From positions 1 through 43,965 of IMG/VR virus record IMGVR_UViG_3300031974_004534: a stretch of DNA of 43,965 nt; one strand, written 5' to 3'. The notes below the pieces were generated by a model, which saw only the letters and a program-made list of their open reading frames with translations, had not been told where the DNA came from and made no database searches. The stretch is from a virus. The stretch's first letter is position 1. The number at the start of each line of letters is the position of its first letter. A program made the translations under genes and the position numbers. Below are positions 9,901-16,741 of this stretch, piece after piece.

Positions 9901-11994
9901 GGTGATTTACACGATGGCGGCAACGATTCTATTGTTGCAAACGACTTTACACAACTTGTAAGTGATGGCATTGGTGTATGGTGTACAAACTTAGGTAGAA
10001 CAGAACTTGTTTCCGTGTTCTCATACTATGCACACATTGGTTACCTTGCAGAAAACGGCGGCAAGATACGTGCTACAAATGGTAACTCGTCCTACGGTGC
10101 ATTTGGTACTGTTGCTGAAGGTGTAGATATAACCGAAGTGCCAGTAACTGGTACTGTTACAAACAGAAACTTTGATGCAACAATACAAAGAGTATTTACT
10201 GACGGTAATGAAATACTAACATTAGAATATTTGAATGCAGGACAAGCCTACACAACTGCAACTGACGCAATTATTACTGTAAACAATATAGGTGTAGCAG
10301 ATAGTAATAGAACAACCGGCACATACACAGTAGCAGGCACTAGTTCAGGCGCAGGCACAGGACAAGAGTTTAGAATTATTGTTGATGATGTAGGCGGCGC
10401 AACAATCCAAATTTTAAAAGGAGGCAGCGGACACGTTGCTACAGATACAATTACAGTTACTGATGCGCAACTAGGCAACGGTGGAGGTGCAGATCTAACA
10501 TTTGATGTTGCAACTGTCGGAGATGCTACAAGATTTACAGTAACAGGTGAAGGCTTTGGTGCATCAGTTGCAAACGCAAATATATCAAATGGCGGTGTAT
10601 TTGAAGTTAGGCTTACTGATCCTAACGAAGATTTTGGTGGCGCAGATTACATAAGTTCCGAAAATGTTGCTCAGGTTGGTACGAATACACAAATTACTTT
10701 ATCTAACACTGATTCTAGACTTAGTAGTCAGTATATAGGAATGGCAATTTATTTGACAGCAGGACGTGGTGCAGGACAGTATGGTATAATTGATACATAT
10801 AACTCTGGTACAAAAGTTGCAACGATTGTAAAAGCAAGCGACGGTACAGCAGGTTGGGACCACCTAACAGGTGCAGCTATTGAAGCAACACTTGATGATA
10901 GCACAAACTATAGTATTGAACCATATGTAGATTTTGATGCTCCAGGAAGCGGGCTATATGCTGATACTGCTAAAGGAAGAGCTATAGTAGAAGATGGTAA
11001 AATTGTAATTATTACAATTTGGGATTCAGGAACAGGTTATGTGACTGCTCCTAATATGACAATTGTAGATCCAAACAATACTGTAGATGTGCCTCACGAA
11101 GTTAGAATTGCAGATGGTGTACTAGGCCAGCCAACTTGGACAAGTAGAGGCACTGCAATGGCTACTGCAACTGCTGAAGTTGTCGGTGACGGCTTTATGG
11201 ATAGATATCAACCAGGAAACTTAATAAGAGTAGAAGGTTTGTCAGAGGAACCCAAGGCAGGCTCCAATATTACATTTAGCGGCTTGCCTAATCAATACTT
11301 TAAATTGGTTACTGTGAGAGATTTAGAAGGCACAGGTCCTTATACAGCACAACTTCAACTATCACCAGATTTAACAGTGACAGAAGCTCCTGAACACGCT
11401 GAAGCGATTGAGATGAGAATACGTTATTCTCAAGTACGTTTGACAGGACACGATTTCCTAGATATCGGTACTGGTAACTTTGCTGATACAAACTATCCTA
11501 ACTCACCAGCAAATGCTCCTGATGCAGAATATGAGGTTGTTGTTGGCGGTGGGGGCAGAGTGTTCTACACATCCACTGACCAAGATGGTAACTTTAGAGT
11601 GGGCAGATTGTTTAACGTTGAACAGTCAACTGGTATTGCAACTCTAAATGCAGATGCATTCAATATTTCAGGACTACAAGAACTTACACTAGGACAATTA
11701 GAATTAGGCGGCACAGGTGCAACAATTACTGAATTTAGCGTAGATGGTACATTTACTGCTAACAGTGATAACATTGTACCTACACAAAAGGCAATTAAAA
11801 CATACATCGCTTCACAGATAGGTGGCGGTGCAGGCGAATTGAACGTCAACAGTATTACAGCTGGTAGTGTGTTTATTTCAGGACAAGAAATTACAACTAC
11901 AACTGGTGTTCAGATAAATATATTACAGAAAGTAAATTATACCGGCGGAATCTCAGGTGATCCTGTTGCGTTGAATTACTTTTTACAACAATAA
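6949..11994 (+). CDS. Giant fibre-like structural protein, 1681 aa, paralogue of the preceding fibre
   Basis: Opens with MAEFKLGRIRFIWKG (compare MADFNIDRIRFRWKN in the preceding gene), then eight CBM-like repeats (residues about 10-445: W..xTxYxxNDIVKYGGxxYxCxxxHTS). The beta-helix-like core is present, but this copy has two KCxRD modules (residues about 545-607 and 837-898: NRAF(I/L)..E, KC.RD....IDA...DL...GN) not found in the 1753-aa protein, and lacks the Asp-box block. A glycine-rich GSGH..TDTITV repeat lies near nt 10420. The C-terminus again has STDQDGNFRVG, DGTFTANSDNIVPTQ and a Gly-rich end. Transcribed from the late promoter motif at 6918. Probably an alternative or partner tail appendage; substrate unknown. 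Confidence 0.85.
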   Translation: MAEFKLGRIRFIWKGDWAASTVYYKDDIVRNGGNTFVCIAGHTAPALFTTDQADYWNKITDGTDWKSDWTTDTYYKVNDIVKYGGYLYIANEAHTSAANLTDGLELDQTKWDLFAEGFDYKTDWAIATRYKINDIVKYNGTIFICTEEHTSAGTLADGLEVDQAKWDIFSEGFYWTNDWLPGTRYRVNDVVRYGGTLYVANQGHTSAATVADGLETDQSKWDYLHKGIEYRSNWTAGTRYRINDVVKYGGGLWICTTYHTAGSTNLAADESNWAQFVESLEFEDTWAVGKAYQPGDFVTYGGYSYIAITNNQAKKPSDNIDDWDLYTTGFKFIGDWDDDSTNREYIEGDVVRLGGYTYLCILKHTAQRPGDTDNYPTWTTYWERLNEGFEWKGTWADGTFYDAGDSVQHGVNTYVCVYAHTADETVTQNRPDQDVTGINWNLLTAGAESGNLTTEGDIVYYGGAGPVRLGIGQPGQVLKVNDTATAPEWTNFGAINNVFYVEGSGGVDEPAPSYGVTLDRPFKTIRYATEQVQAGALRYNSKKLLEKNRAFIQEEVVEYIDATYPALVGLYDKVKCRRDAGQVVDALIWDLSHGGNERSRDAAVSYFDTDGVTYLADNAAETADGLNYIKTLADAILSDLLIGTDTGTKYGTIAQVQDSSLTEEADAQATLETLVNIITDAISAGTTAGIPAERKPQNSIFVKTGEFEEVLPIIIPENTAVIGDELRSTRIKPAGVLVDSADTPYTLDAISRLQSITSDVVTNVAVTASAGNAESQDTTRPAGSAQAGTDAAELWQQIYDYIDYRANGVTGDSTVPASTGSNTPNTTTDYTYAVEVLEANRAFLVAEVTAYIAATYPAYTYNVAKCERDIHRYIDAIKHDLIYTGNYKSLLYARYYSNAVDGSLTEDMFYMRNGTGLRNCTVLGLTGTLGTINGYGTKRPTAGAFVSLDPGWGPAHIDAWIINKSPYVQNVTTFGTGCVGCKIDGDLHDGGNDSIVANDFTQLVSDGIGVWCTNLGRTELVSVFSYYAHIGYLAENGGKIRATNGNSSYGAFGTVAEGVDITEVPVTGTVTNRNFDATIQRVFTDGNEILTLEYLNAGQAYTTATDAIITVNNIGVADSNRTTGTYTVAGTSSGAGTGQEFRIIVDDVGGATIQILKGGSGHVATDTITVTDAQLGNGGGADLTFDVATVGDATRFTVTGEGFGASVANANISNGGVFEVRLTDPNEDFGGADYISSENVAQVGTNTQITLSNTDSRLSSQYIGMAIYLTAGRGAGQYGIIDTYNSGTKVATIVKASDGTAGWDHLTGAAIEATLDDSTNYSIEPYVDFDAPGSGLYADTAKGRAIVEDGKIVIITIWDSGTGYVTAPNMTIVDPNNTVDVPHEVRIADGVLGQPTWTSRGTAMATATAEVVGDGFMDRYQPGNLIRVEGLSEEPKAGSNITFSGLPNQYFKLVTVRDLEGTGPYTAQLQLSPDLTVTEAPEHAEAIEMRIRYSQVRLTGHDFLDIGTGNFADTNYPNSPANAPDAEYEVVVGGGGRVFYTSTDQDGNFRVGRLFNVEQSTGIATLNADAFNISGLQELTLGQLELGGTGATITEFSVDGTFTANSDNIVPTQKAIKTYIASQIGGGAGELNVNSITAGSVFISGQEITTTTGVQINILQKVNYTGGISGDPVALNYFLQQ

Positions 11995-12009
11995 TGGAGA
12001 CATATAAAA

Positions 12010-12327
12010 ATGGCCACAGGTAGACTAGCAGGTGAAGATATTTCTGCAGCAACTAATACAACTGTCTATACTTGCCCAGCAGAAACATATACTGTGGCGA
12101 GTGTTAACATTGTTAACAGGGGTAGCCAGCCTACTACTGTTAATTTAGCAATTGCAGATTTAGCGACACCGACAAACGGCGAGTATATAGAATATCAAAC
12201 AGAACTATTACCCAAAAACGTACTAGAAAGAACTGGTATAGTGCTTGCTGCAACACAAAAGATTGTCATATATTCCTCTCAAGGTAACGTAAGTTGCGTT
12301 GCCTTTGGAATTGAGACATCTGCATAA
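12010..12327 (+). CDS. Small beta-rich structural-type protein (105 aa), paralogue of the 929 gene
   Basis: The start follows a GGAG ribosome site (around 11996-11999). The protein is Thr- and Ala-rich with alternating hydrophobic strands (TVYTCPAETYTVASVNIV, then TQKIVIYSSQGNVSCVAFGIE), compatible with a single beta-sandwich. The layout resembles the 109-aa protein at 929-1258. The stop codon TAA is part of the late promoter motif of the next transcription unit. No named family recognised; a virion role is inferred from position between fibre and adhesin genes. Confidence 0.7.
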   Translation: MATGRLAGEDISAATNTTVYTCPAETYTVASVNIVNRGSQPTTVNLAIADLATPTNGEYIEYQTELLPKNVLERTGIVLAATQKIVIYSSQGNVSCVAFGIETSA

Positions 12328-12330
12328 ATA
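12323..12330 (+). promoter_or_regulatory. T4-type late promoter for the adhesin operon, CATAAATA
   Basis: CATAAATA overlaps the TAA stop (12325-12327) of the upstream gene and lies 22 nt before the ATG at 12353. By the T4 rule (element at -13 to -6), transcription would start near 12336, leaving a short leader with AAAGGA at 12338-12343 as the ribosome site. Same 15-mer context as the promoter at 6918. Confidence 0.6.
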
Positions 12331-12352
12331 CATTAATAAAGGACAAACTGTT

Positions 12353-12691
12353 ATGGGAAGATACATTACAAACACTTTAACATACTCAACTAGTACAGTT
12401 TCTACCGGTGTAAGCTATAGCGCAAGTGTTAATGATAGAGTACTTTGTACTGCCGGAGGCATTACTGTTACTCTACCAAATACTACAGCAGATGGCGGAG
12501 CACTACAAGAAGGAGATACTGTTCAAATTGTTGACGTAGGAGGAAATGCAGGTTCATCAGCAATTACTGTTGGTAGAAACGGAGCAAATATCCAAGGCGC
12601 AGCAGATGATTTGAGTATAGATATTAACAACTCAGCACCAATTTTAATTTACACTGGCGCTACATATGGATGGATAATTTCAGGAACATAA
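12353..12691 (+). CDS. Small tail-fibre/connector-like protein (112 aa)
   Basis: The ATG at 12353 is chosen because AAAGGA stands 9 nt upstream and the late promoter at 12323 would start transcription downstream of the alternative upstream start at 12299. The protein has the pattern seen in small phage fibre or collar domains: NDRVLCTAGGITVTLPNT, EGDTVQIVDVGGNAGSSAITVGRNGANIQG, then a closing YTGATYGWIISG strand. This resembles the trimeric beta-structured ends of tail fibre proteins. Its stop is 1 nt before the start of the first Cys-rich adhesin gene, so it may be the connector on which that protein sits; this is inference. Confidence 0.7.
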   Translation: MGRYITNTLTYSTSTVSTGVSYSASVNDRVLCTAGGITVTLPNTTADGGALQEGDTVQIVDVGGNAGSSAITVGRNGANIQGAADDLSIDINNSAPILIYTGATYGWIISGT

Positions 12692-12692
12692 G

Positions 12693-13445
12693 ATGCCAAG
12701 TTTACGTACACTACTTTCAGATCAATCACCGCCATCAATAGGAAATCCTAATAGAATTTTCTATGTTCACAGATTAAATGATAATGGAGCAAACAGCGGA
12801 GGTTGTTGCTGCCTTTGGACAGTGCCTGCAGGCACATCTAGAGTTACATTTGAAATGTGGGGATCAGGCGGCATAGGTCAGGGAGCTAGATGTTGTGAAC
12901 GTGCTGGCACAATGCCAACAGGCGGTTCATATGCAAAAATTTCTATCGCTACAGCTGAAGGATGTCAATACAGACTTTGTGCAGGCGGATCAAGCGGTTG
13001 TAACGGATGTTGCGGAATAAGTTCAAGAGCGCAACCAAGTTATGTTGTTGATATACAAACAAGCGGAACAATAGGATGTGCCCTTGGCGGGAACGGCGGC
13101 TGCTCTGATATGACAAGAGGCGGGTTTTGTTACGGATATATATGTTGCTGGGGATTACTTTCAGGAACAGGCTTAGGCGATGTTGTAATGGACGGAACAG
13201 GAAATATCAGTTACATAAATTGTTATTGCAGAAGTGACATATCAACCTGGGTATCCGGGGGATTCCAAGCAGATAGACAAACTGCACAATACTGCGCAAA
13301 AGAACCATCAGGATCGGGCGTTTACTATATGTGTTCACCTCCTAGTAATCCAGCAGGCGCTGGATCAACAGGTAGAGCCTGCGGTGACGGACGTTGTTAC
13401 GGACAACACGGTGCTAGTGGAATGATAAAAGTTTCATATACTTAA
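12693..13445 (+). CDS. Cys/Gly-rich adhesin-like protein 1 (250 aa)
   Basis: First of three paralogues. I count 21 cysteines in 250 residues, many as CC or CCC, set in glycine-rich loops. Shared frame: short N-terminal LRTLL segment; CCCLWTVPAG; a W(G/S)xGG loop followed by CC; an IxxAxG..YxxCAGG strand; a C-terminal GASGMIKVSYT strand. The WTVPAGV..xxxxE.WGGGGGG pattern matches the general phage glycine-rich domain found at fibre tips (functionally reminiscent of the T4-even gp38 adhesin, but not the same sequence). Probably a receptor-binding tip protein. It is followed by a chaperone-like gene, as in many phage fibre-plus-chaperone pairs. No signal peptide. The role of the cysteines (disulfides, metal, or modification) is unknown. 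Confidence 0.75.
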   Translation: MPSLRTLLSDQSPPSIGNPNRIFYVHRLNDNGANSGGCCCLWTVPAGTSRVTFEMWGSGGIGQGARCCERAGTMPTGGSYAKISIATAEGCQYRLCAGGSSGCNGCCGISSRAQPSYVVDIQTSGTIGCALGGNGGCSDMTRGGFCYGYICCWGLLSGTGLGDVVMDGTGNISYINCYCRSDISTWVSGGFQADRQTAQYCAKEPSGSGVYYMCSPPSNPAGAGSTGRACGDGRCYGQHGASGMIKVSYT

Positions 13446-13458
13446 AGGAAAGAAAAAG

Positions 13459-14109
13459 ATGCCAACACCAATTACAGAAACAACAGTAAACTTTACGTAC
13501 AATATTGCTGACGAGTTGTATGCATCTACCACAGATGCAGGACGAACAGCATCAGCAACTTACACAGGACCAGACAGAGTTTGGATATTTGTACACGAAG
13601 ATACTGGATTATTCAGTCAAATACAACCTGTATTGACTTCAATGGAAGATGGTGCAGAAGTACCTGTACCAGTAAACCATAGACGAGTAGAAGTAGTAGC
13701 TGCTGATGATCCTGTGATTATGGGAATCATATGCGAAGATAAAGTTACATACGCAGACGAGTCAGTTACACAAGAAACTTTACCAGACGGTACAGTTATA
13801 GAGTTTGAAGCAGTAGCTAGATTAAGTCAAACATATAATAAAGACGAATTAGTACACGACGGCTCAAGCTGGACATTAGGACCAATGAAAGGTGAACCTT
13901 TTACTTGGGAAGATGTGCTTAACGGAAGAAACGGTGCGTTAGAAGGCAGTGACGGAAAAATATCGCCAGATATGCCAGATGAAATCAAGCAACCGTGGAT
14001 TGATTATAGACAAAAATTAAGAGATTTACCTGCTACATTCGGTTATGGCACAGCAGATGAAATTGCAGCGTGGAAGGTAGAAATGCCAAGAGAACCAGGG
14101 AGCGAATAA
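13459..14109 (+). CDS. Tail fibre assembly chaperone-like protein (216 aa)
   Basis: Ribosome site AAAGGAAAG (13445-13453). The C-terminal region (residues about 150-200) has the signature of phage tail assembly chaperones (Phage_tail_APC-like): WEDVLNGRNGALEGSD...MPDEIKQPWIDYRQKLRDLP, compare the family pattern W..R...L..SD....d.p......W..YRq.LRdlP. The N-terminal 100 residues form a beta-rich domain matching the 320-aa protein at 15666 (FTYNIADELYAST versus FTYPVTDDQYSQT). Lying between two Cys-rich adhesin genes, it likely helps fold or attach them. Family assignment is by motif only. Confidence 0.7.
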   Translation: MPTPITETTVNFTYNIADELYASTTDAGRTASATYTGPDRVWIFVHEDTGLFSQIQPVLTSMEDGAEVPVPVNHRRVEVVAADDPVIMGIICEDKVTYADESVTQETLPDGTVIEFEAVARLSQTYNKDELVHDGSSWTLGPMKGEPFTWEDVLNGRNGALEGSDGKISPDMPDEIKQPWIDYRQKLRDLPATFGYGTADEIAAWKVEMPREPGSE

Positions 14110-14862
14110 ATGGCCGGTTTAAGAGATCTACTACAGGTTGGAGAAGGTGGAGCAGGTTCGGTTGCTTTTACTGAATTTCACGTTTTTAACTCAAACAAAA
14201 CTACACAAAACAATGGCGGGTTTTGCTGCTTATGGACAGTGCCTGCAGGTGTAAATTGGTTTGCTGTTGAAATGTGGGGCGGCGGCGGAGGCGGCGCAGG
14301 AACGTGCTGCTGTAGAGCTGGCTGGCCTGGCGGTTCAGGCTCTTATGCTAGAAAATTTGAAAAAGGTGTTACTGAAGGCGCACAATATACAATATGTGCA
14401 GCAGGAACTACAGGATGTTCACAGAGTTACTGTTGCGGTTGTATGGGCAATCCTAGTTTTGTGGCAGTTAACGGTGGTTCGGTAATTGCTTGTGCAAGCG
14501 GTGGCGGCCAAGGCGGCACACGCTGTTACTTTATGATTGGTTGTAATTGTCAAGGATGCTCAGGATTTGCTTGCGGCAGCTGGTCAGGCGGTATGGGACT
14601 TTGCGGAATGTCAGGTAGTGCAAAAGCAAATAGCTTTTGTTCTCAAAACGCATTTGGATTTATGCCAAGCGCACCATTTACACCAGGAGGCAACAGAGGA
14701 ACAATGAGCTACTGTCGTCAGGGTTGCGGTACACTACTAGGTGGAGATCCACATTGGCCAGGTGGCGGTGGAGCAAGTGCTGTAAGTCACGATAACACAT
14801 TATACTGCGGACAATATGGCGCAGGCGGATTGGTAACAATATATTATCCGGTAGCGAGTTAA
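14110..14862 (+). CDS. Cys/Gly-rich adhesin-like protein 2 (250 aa)
   Basis: The ATG directly follows the TAA of the chaperone gene, with GGGAG upstream (14098-14102). I count 21 cysteines in 250 residues. It has the common frame: LRDLLQVG N-terminus, GGFCCLWTVPAGV, EMWGGGGGGAGTCCC, YTICAAGTTGC, CCGCMGNPSF, and the C-terminal GAGGLVTIYY strand. Compared with copy 1 it carries longer glycine runs and extra CxC motifs (CNCQGC). Proposed receptor-binding protein at a fibre or baseplate tip. The sequence between the conserved strands differs strongly among the three copies, as expected for binding loops under diversifying selection; that selection is inference. Confidence 0.75.
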   Translation: MAGLRDLLQVGEGGAGSVAFTEFHVFNSNKTTQNNGGFCCLWTVPAGVNWFAVEMWGGGGGGAGTCCCRAGWPGGSGSYARKFEKGVTEGAQYTICAAGTTGCSQSYCCGCMGNPSFVAVNGGSVIACASGGGQGGTRCYFMIGCNCQGCSGFACGSWSGGMGLCGMSGSAKANSFCSQNAFGFMPSAPFTPGGNRGTMSYCRQGCGTLLGGDPHWPGGGGASAVSHDNTLYCGQYGAGGLVTIYYPVAS

Positions 14863-14872
14863 GGAATACGAT

Positions 14873-15652
14873 ATGGCTATAAGTTTAAGAGATTATTTAT
14901 TTGGATACCAAGCAGGAGAAACCATTGAGCCTAATGAGTTTATGGTTTATAATACAAGCACTCGTAACTGGGAAAATGGTGGTCGTTGTTGTTTATGGAC
15001 AGTACCAGCAGGTGTAAGCTATGCAGTGTTTGAAATTTGGAGTGGTGGCGGATCCGGACCGGGTGTTTGCTGTTGTCAACAAGGTGGCGGCTCATCGTCT
15101 GGAGGATATGCCATAAAAGGCATCAATGTATGCCCTGGGGATAATATACAAATTTGTGCTGCTGGTAGCGGCAAATGTACAGACCCAAGTTCAGAATATG
15201 GATGTTGCGGATGTTGTTCACACGTTTGTAACCAAGGCGGCGGCGGCAGTAGCACCTGGCTAGCAAGAGTGTGTGGAGGTCAAGCACAGTTCGGCACTTA
15301 CAGAAGATGTTTTTACTTCCAAAACTGTTACGGTTGCTGTTCAATGTGTTGGTGTTGTGGCGGACGAACAAATGGAACATTTGATTTTTGTGTTCCGGGC
15401 ACACACGGAAGAGCCCATCCTACACAGTATTGCTATGACCAAGCTCACAGTGCAACAGCTACAGCGCCATTTACTGCTGGTGGATTTAGAATAGGGCCGG
15501 GCGGATGTAGAAGCTGGCACGCCGGTTGTACTTGTGCGTACGGTAACGCTCCGTTTCCGGGATCAGGTGGAAACTCTGCACAACAATATGACTCGAAGTG
15601 TTGTGGAGGTGAGCCAGGTGGTGGCGGACTAGTATATGTGGTTTATTATTAA
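14873..15652 (+). CDS. Cys/Gly-rich adhesin-like protein 3 (259 aa)
   Basis: Preceded by AAGGAA (14862-14867). This is the most cysteine-rich of the three: I count 28 cysteines in 259 residues, with clusters GCCGCC, YGCCSMCWCC and CCC. Same frame as its paralogues: LRDYLFGY, RCCLWTVPAGVSYAVFEIW, GGGSGPGVCCC, IQICAAGSGKC, and a C-terminal GGGGLVYVVYY strand. No CxxC-H zinc-finger spacing repeats regularly, so a structural disulfide network or metal cluster is possible but not demonstrable. It is followed by the second chaperone-like gene. Confidence 0.75.
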   Translation: MAISLRDYLFGYQAGETIEPNEFMVYNTSTRNWENGGRCCLWTVPAGVSYAVFEIWSGGGSGPGVCCCQQGGGSSSGGYAIKGINVCPGDNIQICAAGSGKCTDPSSEYGCCGCCSHVCNQGGGGSSTWLARVCGGQAQFGTYRRCFYFQNCYGCCSMCWCCGGRTNGTFDFCVPGTHGRAHPTQYCYDQAHSATATAPFTAGGFRIGPGGCRSWHAGCTCAYGNAPFPGSGGNSAQQYDSKCCGGEPGGGGLVYVVYY

Positions 15653-15665
15653 ATAGGATTTTAAT

Positions 15666-16628
15666 ATGGAAAATATTTCAAAAGAATTTACTTATCCGGT
15701 TACAGACGATCAGTATTCTCAAACTAACGAACAAAATAATACAGGAACATTAACATACAATGGTCCTGCAAAAAAATATGTAATGGTATACAAAGAAACA
15801 AATAAAGTTACTGGGTCTTGCATTACAGAAGAAGTTTGGAATAACGGACAGTTTAACGACGGAACTAGTGATGAGTATGCTGTTGAAGTTGACTGTAACG
15901 AAGATACACTACTTTGTGCTATTATCAACGATATGGGCGGAATAGATGTTGAATCGGTAGAAGAAATAGAAGAAATTATTCCAAACAGTCCTTTACCATA
16001 TCGTCGTAACAATCCTATGTTACCTGATCACGTATACGAAAAAAATGAAATAACATACAATCCTGGCGCACAAGAATGGGTCAAACCATTTGCCTGGAAG
16101 GCACCTATAGATACGTGGGACGCATTGTTAGAACGTAGAAATCATTTGTTAGAAATTTCAGATAAAAACACGTCCGAAGATATGCCAGAAGCAGTATATG
16201 CAAAACAAGCAAAGTACAAAAGATATCTAAGACAGTTTCCAGAACTATACGGATGTGGATGGACAATTAGTATTGGTAATGGCGGCTCAGGCTACAGTGT
16301 AGATGATAGATTGCTTATTAGTGATCCTGTATTCAAAAATGGTACGTCTGCACCAGACATACTTATGACTGTGACAGCAGTAGATGAAAGTGGAGCAATT
16401 ACAGCGATGAAAAAATCAACACCGTCTTATGCTCACACATATCATACAGATGCTGGCACGTACAACAATGTGTTTTATACAACTAGTTCTACAGGAACAG
16501 GTGCGCAATTGAATATGTCTAAATTAAAGCTTGTTCAACCTTGGAAGATTAATGTGCTGAGAAATCCAGCAGAAGGTGCAGGCTCTCCTGATTTTAGAAA
16601 TAACGCTATAGACAATTTAGATATATAA
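15666..16628 (+). CDS. Fibre assembly chaperone-like protein with extra C-terminal beta repeat (320 aa)
   Basis: Ribosome site TAGGA before ATG. Residues 1-110 match the N-terminal domain of the 216-aa chaperone; residues about 155-200 have the chaperone signature in diverged form (WDALLERRNHLLEISD...DMPEAVYAKQAKYKRYLRQFPELYG). Unlike the shorter paralogue it continues with a segment GNGGSGYSVDDRLLISDPVF...SGAITAM (residues about 205-250) that belongs to the GxGYxxGD repeat family of the 2049-aa structural protein. The fusion suggests that it stays associated with the virion, or that the chaperone domain is cleaved; neither is visible. Last gene of the adhesin operon, followed by a hairpin. 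Confidence 0.65.
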   Translation: MENISKEFTYPVTDDQYSQTNEQNNTGTLTYNGPAKKYVMVYKETNKVTGSCITEEVWNNGQFNDGTSDEYAVEVDCNEDTLLCAIINDMGGIDVESVEEIEEIIPNSPLPYRRNNPMLPDHVYEKNEITYNPGAQEWVKPFAWKAPIDTWDALLERRNHLLEISDKNTSEDMPEAVYAKQAKYKRYLRQFPELYGCGWTISIGNGGSGYSVDDRLLISDPVFKNGTSAPDILMTVTAVDESGAITAMKKSTPSYAHTYHTDAGTYNNVFYTTSSTGTGAQLNMSKLKLVQPWKINVLRNPAEGAGSPDFRNNAIDNLDI

Positions 16629-16650
16629 TTACTAATTTATACTTTAATAG

Positions 16651-16671
16651 AAGGGCGCCTTGAGCGCCTTT
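16651..16671 (+). terminator. Hairpin after adhesin operon
   Basis: Stem 16651-16658 / 16664-16671 (GGCGC paired with GCGCC, extended by a G-T and two A-T pairs) around the loop CTTGA, 23 nt after the adhesin-operon stop. The downstream sequence is only partly T-rich, so this may be a weak terminator or RNA-processing hairpin. Confidence 0.55.
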
Positions 16672-16700
16672 CACTTTGACTACACCAAATAAAAATCACC

Positions 16701-16708
16701 TATAAATA
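16701..16708 (+). promoter_or_regulatory. T4-type late promoter, perfect TATAAATA
   Basis: Exact T4 late -10 consensus, 33 nt before the GT9 gene and 30 nt after the hairpin. The predicted start near 16714 gives a leader of about 28 nt with an AGGA ribosome site. A TTGACT sits 19 nt upstream of it (from 16676), a poor sigma70 spacing, so late control is the better reading. Confidence 0.7.
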
Positions 16709-16741
16709 AGTGCGTACATTACTTAGATAGGATTTTAAAAT

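Noticed and set aside
12299-12352. Upstream start for the 112-aa gene at 12299
   Set aside because: It would overlap the previous gene, lacks a ribosome site, and lies upstream of the predicted transcription start; ATG at 12353 has AAAGGA.
13234-13425. Short overlapping ORFs inside the adhesin genes (also 14261-14485, 15273-15494)
   Set aside because: No ribosome sites, low-complexity products, and they are frame shadows of Gly/Cys-rich coding sequence.
16629-16741. Possible tRNA or small RNA in the 113-nt gap
   Set aside because: The gap is accounted for by the hairpin, the TATAAATA promoter and a ribosome site; no cloverleaf could be drawn.
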